A stretch of DNA of 8,524 bases from QQUD01 sp039029915 (lineage in GTDB: Bacteria; Chloroflexota; Anaerolineae; Promineifilales; Promineifilaceae). A program made the translations under genes and the position numbers. Shown piece by piece: positions 5,093 to 8,524 of the stretch. The notes under the pieces were generated by a model that made no database searches, had not been told where the DNA came from, and saw only the letters and a list, made by a program, of their open reading frames with translations. Numbering within the stretch: position 1 is the stretch's first letter; every line of letters starts with the position of its first letter. The stretch covers positions 1 to 8,524 of the forward strand of contig JBCCFD010000359.1 in NCBI GenBank assembly GCA_039029915.1, written 5' to 3'.

Positions 5093-5677
5093 TTATATTG
5101 GAGGCTGTTCTCTAAGAATGATTTCGAAAACCATTTGGGCAAGCTGGTTGGGTGTACGTTCCGGTTCTTCATGAAGCCACCAGTTGATAATTTGCAGCAC
5201 CCCTCCGCTATAAAATTGGGCCTCAAACGGGATCGGCAGCTCTGTCGTGCGCTGCACACGGCCGTTTTTGATATCTGCCTCCAAATTTTGGGCAATAAAT
5301 CCAATAAATCGCCGAAATAGCTTGATGTGCCCTTTGTCTCCTGAGAGAACCTGCATCAGTTGACGATGGTTGTCAATAAATTCAAAGACCTTGACCCATT
5401 TTAAATACCGTCGCGTTTTGGGATCATCAGAATCTGCTTGCCACATGATGTGGGTGAGTTCAGTAAAACTTTCGGCTAGGACGGTCCATACAACCTCTTC
5501 AACATCTCCAAAGTGGAGGTAAAAAGTGGCTCTTGCTAAATCAGCCCGATCGGTGATTTTTTGAATGGTGAGTGCATCAAACCCTTCTTCAATGAGCAAT
5601 ACGGCCGTTGCTGCTTTGATCTGCTCGTTGGTTTTCTGTTTTCGGCGTTCCCGCCGATTAAGCGCTGGTTTTTCCAT
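5093..5677 (-). CDS. TetR-family transcriptional regulator
   Basis: A 194-aa regulator. Residues 17-62 are the TetR DNA-binding domain: NEQIKAATAVLLIEEGFDAL, TIQKITDRADLARATFYLHF and GDVEE, with the classic RATFYLHF recognition-helix end. A basic N-terminal arm RRERRKQK precedes it. The C-terminal part is an all-helical ligand/dimerisation domain ending PFEAQFYSGGVLQIINWWLH, a pattern of the TetR_C branch that carries GG-x3-II-x-WW. The ATG at 5677 has AGGTG 7 nt upstream. The same frame is open to 5818, but the extra 47 residues are low-complexity and cross the promoter. It heads an operon with the AAC(3) gene and is divergent from the SDR at 5800, the standard geometry for local repression. 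A palindrome over its ribosome-binding site is the best operator candidate. Confidence 0.93.
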   Translation of the reverse strand: MEKPALNRRERRKQKTNEQIKAATAVLLIEEGFDALTIQKITDRADLARATFYLHFGDVEEVVWTVLAESFTELTHIMWQADSDDPKTRRYLKWVKVFEFIDNHRQLMQVLSGDKGHIKLFRRFIGFIAQNLEADIKNGRVQRTTELPIPFEAQFYSGGVLQIINWWLHEEPERTPNQLAQMVFEIILREQPPI

Positions 5678-5680
5678 AAG

Positions 5681-5694
5681 TAGACACCTGTCTA
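5681..5694. promoter_or_regulatory. TAGACA-CC-TGTCTA palindrome over the tetR ribosome-binding site, candidate TetR operator
   Basis: A perfect 6-bp-arm palindrome with a 2-bp centre lies 4 nt before the tetR ATG. On the minus strand it includes the AGGTG Shine-Dalgarno. DNA binding here would block elongation or opening of tetR-aac(3). In RNA, the small stem could also mask the ribosome-binding site. Confidence 0.5.
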
Positions 5695-5721
5695 TTGATG
5701 ACACATTTGCCAAACTGGAGC

Positions 5722-5750
5722 TTGAATTTACGCCAAAATCGATGTTTAAT
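5722..5750 (+). promoter_or_regulatory. Possible promoter of the divergent SDR gene
   Basis: On the plus strand TTGAAT (5722-5727), a 17-bp spacer and TTTAAT (5745-5750). An alternative -10, TATAAA (5762-5767), has no good -35. Either would overlap or lie beside the opposing tetR promoter, so the two directions would compete and could share one operator. Confidence 0.45.
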
Positions 5751-5753
5751 GAC

Positions 5754-5781
5754 ATTGTAAATATAAATGACGACATGTCAA
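5754..5781 (-). promoter_or_regulatory. Sigma70-type promoter of the tetR-AAC(3) operon
   Basis: On the minus strand, consensus -35 TTGACA (5781-5776), a 16-bp spacer and -10 TACAAT (5759-5754). The predicted start near 5747 leaves a leader of about 70 nt before the tetR ATG. The palindrome GACATGTC (5772-5779) overlaps the -35 and may be a further regulator contact. Confidence 0.7.
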
Positions 5782-5799
5782 TAAATGGTAGGTATGACA

Positions 5800-6780
5800 A
5801 TGGAAAATAAACAAACAATTTTGATAACAGGTGGCAATTCAGGCTTAGGATATGAATGTGCTAAGACGCTAGCTAAGGAAAAAAGAGGCCACTTGGTGAT
5901 TGCGAGTCGAAACAAAAAGCGTGTTGAGCAAGCCGTAGAGCGATTGAAATTGGAAACAGGTTACGATTCCATTGACGGAATGGCGTTGGATTTAGGCTCC
6001 TTTGAGTCTGTTCGCGGTTTTGCGACGGCGCTTAAGTCTAAGGGCTGGCCCCCATTGAGCTCAATTGTCTGTAATGCAGGATTATCTCCTGCTAAAAATA
6101 GCAAAACAGTAGACGGGATTGATCTAATTTTTGGCGTCAATCATTTAGGGCATTATTTGTTGGTCCATTTATTAACAGAGCAGTTGGTTGATTCGGCTCG
6201 GGTCATTTTTGTGAGTAGCGGGACGCATTTGCCAGAACATAAGCTAGCAAGACGGATGGGTGTGCCGGTGCCGAAGTATCATACGGCCGTTTCTCTTGCT
6301 TATCCAGAACAAGCCCCATCCGATGAACGGATTGAATCTCCACCTCAGCGGTACTCAACGTCCAAGCTGTGTAATGTGTTAGCCACTTATGAATTTGATC
6401 GTCAATTTAAAAAACAGGGCATGACTGTCAGCGTCTTTGCCCTTGATCCTGGGCTGATGCCGGGGACGGGTCTAGCGCGAGATTTTCCCAAGGTGGTCAG
6501 AACGATTGCATTTGGCATTATTGGGTTTTTGGGTCGATGGGTCGATGGTATTCGGCGGGTTGAAGACTCAGGTCAGCATTTGGCGCGTTTGGTGACGGAT
6601 GAAGGACTAAACGGCCGTTCTGCTCTCTACTTTGATGGCTTACAACAGGTTCGATCCTCTGCTGATTCCTATAATATTCAAAAAGCGGCTGATCTGTGGG
6701 AAACGAGCGCTCGGCTTGTCGCTCTCAAGCCAGAAGAATCACGGTTATGGTCAGAACCGGGTGCAAATCAAGCCGCTTAG
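5800..6780 (+). CDS. Short-chain dehydrogenase/reductase, retinol-dehydrogenase / protochlorophyllide-reductase-like
   Basis: A 326-aa NAD(P)-dependent SDR with all catalytic elements: TGGNSGLG (10-17), the basic ASRNKKR (35-41) that favours NADP(H), CNAG (91-94), VNHLGHY (113-119), VSSGTH (138-143), Tyr185 and Lys189 in RYSTSKLCN, and DPGLMPGTGL (216-225). The NHLGHYLL, YSTSKLCN and PGLMPGT motifs belong to the branch that includes retinol dehydrogenases, WW-domain oxidoreductase and light-dependent protochlorophyllide reductase. The protein is longer than a minimal SDR (about 250 aa), with an insert around 145-183 and a C-terminal extension after 230, as in that branch. It should not be called a true protochlorophyllide reductase, because the cysteines and Trp/Tyr set of that enzyme are not evident. 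Of three in-frame ATGs (5785, 5794, 5800), only 5800 has a spaced Shine-Dalgarno (GGTAGGT, 6-nt spacer). Divergent from tetR and probably TetR-regulated. Confidence 0.92.
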   Translation: MENKQTILITGGNSGLGYECAKTLAKEKRGHLVIASRNKKRVEQAVERLKLETGYDSIDGMALDLGSFESVRGFATALKSKGWPPLSSIVCNAGLSPAKNSKTVDGIDLIFGVNHLGHYLLVHLLTEQLVDSARVIFVSSGTHLPEHKLARRMGVPVPKYHTAVSLAYPEQAPSDERIESPPQRYSTSKLCNVLATYEFDRQFKKQGMTVSVFALDPGLMPGTGLARDFPKVVRTIAFGIIGFLGRWVDGIRRVEDSGQHLARLVTDEGLNGRSALYFDGLQQVRSSADSYNIQKAADLWETSARLVALKPEESRLWSEPGANQAA

Positions 6781-6829
6781 GGTATGCGAATATTTGAGGA
6801 TTTGATTGATATCTATCGCCGTTTTATGT

Positions 6830-6869
6830 GCGAAGTTCGCTAGGAGATTCGTGCCCTAGTGAACTTCGC
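6830..6869. terminator. Hairpin between two convergent SDR genes, possible bidirectional terminator
   Basis: The arms GCGAAGTTCGCTAGG (6830-6844) and CCTAGTGAACTTCGC (6855-6869) pair over 15 bp with one mismatch around a 10-nt loop. It lies 49 nt past the stop of the plus-strand SDR and 11 nt past the stop of the minus-strand SDR. Neither strand has a U tract after the stem, so termination may be weak or need a factor. It could equally protect both 3' ends or be an interspersed repeat. Confidence 0.6.
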
Positions 6870-6880
6870 GGGTATATGGT

Positions 6881-7729
6881 TTATGCTTGCTTTGGGATCG
6901 GTTGAGATTCGGTTTGATGCTGCGTCATACCGCCCATGACGCTACCCATGATGCGAATTCGCAAAGCGCGAGGCAGAGGAGCCATCACGTAAACCAAGAA
7001 CTTTGATAAGAAGCCAGGCAAGGTCGTTGTGCGTTTGCCTAAAGCATTGAGAATCGGACGGGCCAAATCTTCAGGGTTAAGCGCGGCACCCATTTGCATA
7101 TCGGCTCGACTCGCAAAGCCGCTGTTTGTTGGGCCAGGGGCAGCGGCTAGAACATCAACGCCCTTGGATTTGAGTTCAACGGTGAGGGCTTCGGAGAGCG
7201 TTTGCACATATGCTTTGGTGGCCGCATAGTGCGCCGCATTGGGCATCCCTTGGAAGCCAACAATTGAGCTAAGCAAAACGATGCCGCCTCGGCCTTTTTC
7301 TGCGAATTGACGTCCAAAGTGCCAAGTGAGCATCATCAAGGCACGACAGTTTACATTCAGCATCGCTAGCTCTTCTTCGATGTTGCCATCGAGAAATTCA
7401 CCTGACGTACCAAAGCCAGCAGAAGCGATAAAGAGGCCAATATCGAGATCGTTCGTTTGCTGCTGAACGGCCGTTATCCCTTCCACCGTGCCCAAATCAG
7501 CCGGCACGACGCGTGATTCAATACCGTGAGCCTCTTGTAATTCAGTGGCAAGCAGGTTGAGCTTGTCCTCACTCCGAGCCACTAAAACGACATTTAATCC
7601 AGCTGATGCGGTTTGTTTAGCAAGCGCTAAACCGATGCCAGAGGACGCGCCTGTGATAACGGCCCAATTGCCGTAGCTGTTGCGTAAACGGGTGCTGAGT
7701 TGATCTTGTGGGAAAATTTTTGTGTTCAT
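6881..7729 (-). CDS. Short-chain dehydrogenase/reductase (DltE/YqjQ-like)
   Basis: A 282-aa classical SDR: WAVITGASSGIGLALA (22-37) is the cofactor loop, VLVARSEDKL (48-57) has the Arg that suggests NADP(H), and PADLG follows at 76-80. LNVNCRA gives Asn127, LLSSIVGF gives Ser154-155, YAATK gives Tyr168 and Lys172, and APGPTNSGF (197-205) closes the active site. The usual NNAG motif is IASAG (101-105), so the structural Asn is replaced by Ser, a departure from the family. The C-terminus has a hydrophobic stretch with Pro and Arg (FLVYVMAPLPRALRIRIMG, 244-262) that may bind membrane or substrate. The ATG at 7729 is supported by AAAAGGGA (7742-7735, 5-nt spacer). An upstream ATG at 7777 lacks a site and crosses a palindrome. 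It is on the same strand as the SCP2 gene, 99 nt downstream. Confidence 0.92.
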   Translation of the reverse strand: MNTKIFPQDQLSTRLRNSYGNWAVITGASSGIGLALAKQTASAGLNVVLVARSEDKLNLLATELQEAHGIESRVVPADLGTVEGITAVQQQTNDLDIGLFIASAGFGTSGEFLDGNIEEELAMLNVNCRALMMLTWHFGRQFAEKGRGGIVLLSSIVGFQGMPNAAHYAATKAYVQTLSEALTVELKSKGVDVLAAAPGPTNSGFASRADMQMGAALNPEDLARPILNALGKRTTTLPGFLSKFLVYVMAPLPRALRIRIMGSVMGGMTQHQTESQPIPKQA

Positions 7730-7754
7730 TTTTGTCCCTTTTAGGTGATTTGCC

Positions 7755-7769
7755 AAACCTGATAGGTTT
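7755..7769. repeat. AAACCT-GAT-AGGTTT palindrome, copy 1
   Basis: Perfect 6-bp arms and a 3-bp centre, 26 nt upstream of the SDR ATG. The same arms recur at 7801-7815, centre to centre 46 bp. The pair is either a double operator for the SDR or two copies of a genome-wide palindromic repeat. Confidence 0.6.
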
Positions 7770-7800
7770 AAGCGCATCGTTTGTTTAAAAAGTTGGTAGG

Positions 7801-7815
7801 AAACCTGTCAGGTTT
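7801..7815. repeat. AAACCT-GTC-AGGTTT palindrome, copy 2
   Basis: Arms identical to copy 1 with a different centre. It lies 13 nt past the stop of the SCP2 gene, so besides a regulatory role it could act as a weak terminator for that gene. No U tract follows it on the minus strand (TTTCC). Confidence 0.6.
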
Positions 7816-7828
7816 TCCCTCACGCTAG

Positions 7829-8524
7829 TTATCCAAAACATTTTTGAAAATGGAGGAGAAGCCGAGGGTCTCCCTTAATTTTAAGTTTTTGTGTAATTAC
7901 ACCCCAAATAGGATGAAGCTGATTGTTGAGAAGCTTGACCCACGCTTGGCTATCGGCAGTTACTTTAAGGTCTGCGTCGTGGTGAAGCCCTTCTTCGACG
8001 ACTAATGTTCGGTTTTTTATTGTGAATGTGTAATCCCCTTGCTCTTCGCCTGTAAAACTGAAGTGGAATACAGCTTCAAGCCCTTTTGATTGCATCCGCT
8101 GAAAGGCGATTTTGCTCCCCCAGATGAATCCTTTGATTGATTTAGGGCGGAGGCCGCCATCAACGAGCTTAACCGTTTTGTGTGGGTATCGTTTTTGAGT
8201 GTAAGCAACGGCATCAGAGGTGGGTGTTGCATAAATAATTTCCTCTTTTTGCTGGAGAGGCTTAACAGTTTCTTGTAAAAACCCCTTTCTATCTGCTAAG
8301 TAAGGGCCAATAACGTCCTCACCGGCTGGGCAGACGGCCATGCAGTAAGCCGTCTTATAGTTTGCCCCAGCGCTCAAACTTTGCCAGCGCGATGCATCTT
8401 CACTTGCCGTTACTTCTTCACGGTAAGCGACTGCGTTTTTGCTATCGGCTAGGGTTTCGGCCCATTCGACAAAGCCCCCAAAGAATTCGCGATAGTTGTG
8501 GTTAAGGCAGGCGGTGCCATTAAA
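7829..8524 (-). CDS. Iron-sulfur (ferredoxin-type) protein with C-terminal SCP2 sterol-carrier domain, 5' end outside the window
   Basis: The frame is open from the window edge to the TAA at 7831-7829, so 231 C-terminal residues are visible. A TTG at 8377 is only an internal Leu. From the edge it reads NGTACLNHNYREFFGGFVEW, then AYCMAVCPAGEDVIGPYLAD, matching the end of a 4Fe-4S binding domain (Cys-x3-Cys-Pro, like the last cysteines of a ferredoxin fold). A linker LRPKSIKGFIWGSKIAFQ follows. The last 90 residues are an SCP2 fold: a strand pair around AVFHFSFTGEEQGDYTFTIK, then RTLVVEEGLHHDADLKVTAD, SQAWVKLLNNQLHPIWGVIT and QKLKIKGDPRLLLHFQKCF. SCP2 domains bind lipids. The fusion suggests a redox protein acting on a lipid-like substrate (inference). 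The remaining cluster cysteines must lie upstream, outside the window. Confidence 0.82.
   Translation of the reverse strand, partial: FNGTACLNHNYREFFGGFVEWAETLADSKNAVAYREEVTASEDASRWQSLSAGANYKTAYCMAVCPAGEDVIGPYLADRKGFLQETVKPLQQKEEIIYATPTSDAVAYTQKRYPHKTVKLVDGGLRPKSIKGFIWGSKIAFQRMQSKGLEAVFHFSFTGEEQGDYTFTIKNRTLVVEEGLHHDADLKVTADSQAWVKLLNNQLHPIWGVITQKLKIKGDPRLLLHFQKCFG

Larger units (their letters stand above)
2116..7474. repeat. Seven dispersed copies of the octamer palindrome ACGGCCGT
   Basis: Exact copies at 2116-2123, 2537-2544, 5258-5265, 5601-5608, 6283-6290, 6611-6618 and 7467-7474. One near copy with a single mismatch is at 1395-1402. Random expectation for 8.5 kb is about 0.13. Six copies are inside genes on both strands and fall in two different frames (coding T-A-V or N/D-G-R), and one is in the decayed region. 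The constraint is therefore on DNA, not protein. None falls in 2545-5257, the hydrolase and AAC(3) stretch. Confidence 0.75.

Noticed and set aside
5785..5799. Earlier start (ATG 5785 or 5794) for the divergent SDR
   Set aside because: Neither has a properly spaced ribosome-binding site, while GGTAGGT serves the ATG at 5800.
5678..5818. 47-residue N-terminal extension of the TetR protein
   Set aside because: It crosses the tetR promoter and has a composition unlike TetR N-termini; the ATG at 5677 has a well-placed Shine-Dalgarno.
5800..6780. True light-dependent protochlorophyllide reductase
   Set aside because: It shares the SDR branch motifs, but the diagnostic cysteines of that enzyme are not evident and the context is a TetR module, not pigment synthesis.

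Overview
The window is a bacterial accessory-type region of small regulator-plus-enzyme modules, with moderate GC and AT-rich intergenic stretches. The organism cannot be fixed from the sequence. Shine-Dalgarno sites and sigma70-like promoters are ordinary bacterial ones. The octamer ACGGCCGT occurs seven times, and several long perfect palindromes are present. That texture resembles genomes that accumulate short palindromes (filamentous cyanobacteria, Chloroflexota), but this is only a weak hint.

Layout, left to right. Positions 1-89 (minus) hold the start of a short-chain dehydrogenase/reductase (SDR), preceded on the same strand by an Rrf2-family regulator (303-713). Three matching 17-bp palindromes of the form GTTACT-N5-AGTAAC lie before the SDR, just past the end of the regulator, and on the -10 box of the regulator's promoter. 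This looks like an autoregulated operator set. Positions 830-1177 carry no gene but hold two adjacent hairpins of about 60 bp with 14-15 bp arms. Positions 1178-2388 (minus) are a two-gene operon: a MarR-family regulator and a conserved protein of unknown function. A 51-bp inverted repeat overlaps its promoter. Positions 2464-3348 are a gene graveyard: a frameshifted TetR-like C-terminal half, the first 32 codons of an alpha/beta hydrolase, two unassigned ORF fragments and an imperfect direct repeat. An intact alpha/beta hydrolase (3349-4257, plus) follows and overlaps stop codons with an AAC(3)-family acetyltransferase (4254-5075, minus).

The acetyltransferase is co-transcribed with a TetR regulator (5093-5677, minus). 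Divergently transcribed from that pair is an SDR of the retinol-dehydrogenase / protochlorophyllide-reductase-like kind (5800-6780, plus). The shared divergent region contains a consensus promoter for tetR and a perfect palindrome over the tetR ribosome-binding site. A hairpin at 6830-6869 separates this SDR from a convergent classical SDR (6881-7729, minus). Upstream of that gene are two AAACCT-N3-AGGTTT palindromes and then the 3' part of an iron-sulfur/SCP2 sterol-carrier-domain protein (7829-8524, minus, cut by the window end).

Three unrelated one-component regulators (Rrf2, MarR, TetR) each sit beside one or two small enzymes, and each has a recognisable palindromic operator candidate. 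The most economical reading is a cluster of independent, ligand- or stress-induced detoxification or lipid/redox modules, with decayed modules between them. No CRISPR array, tRNA, rRNA, intact insertion sequence or prophage gene was seen.
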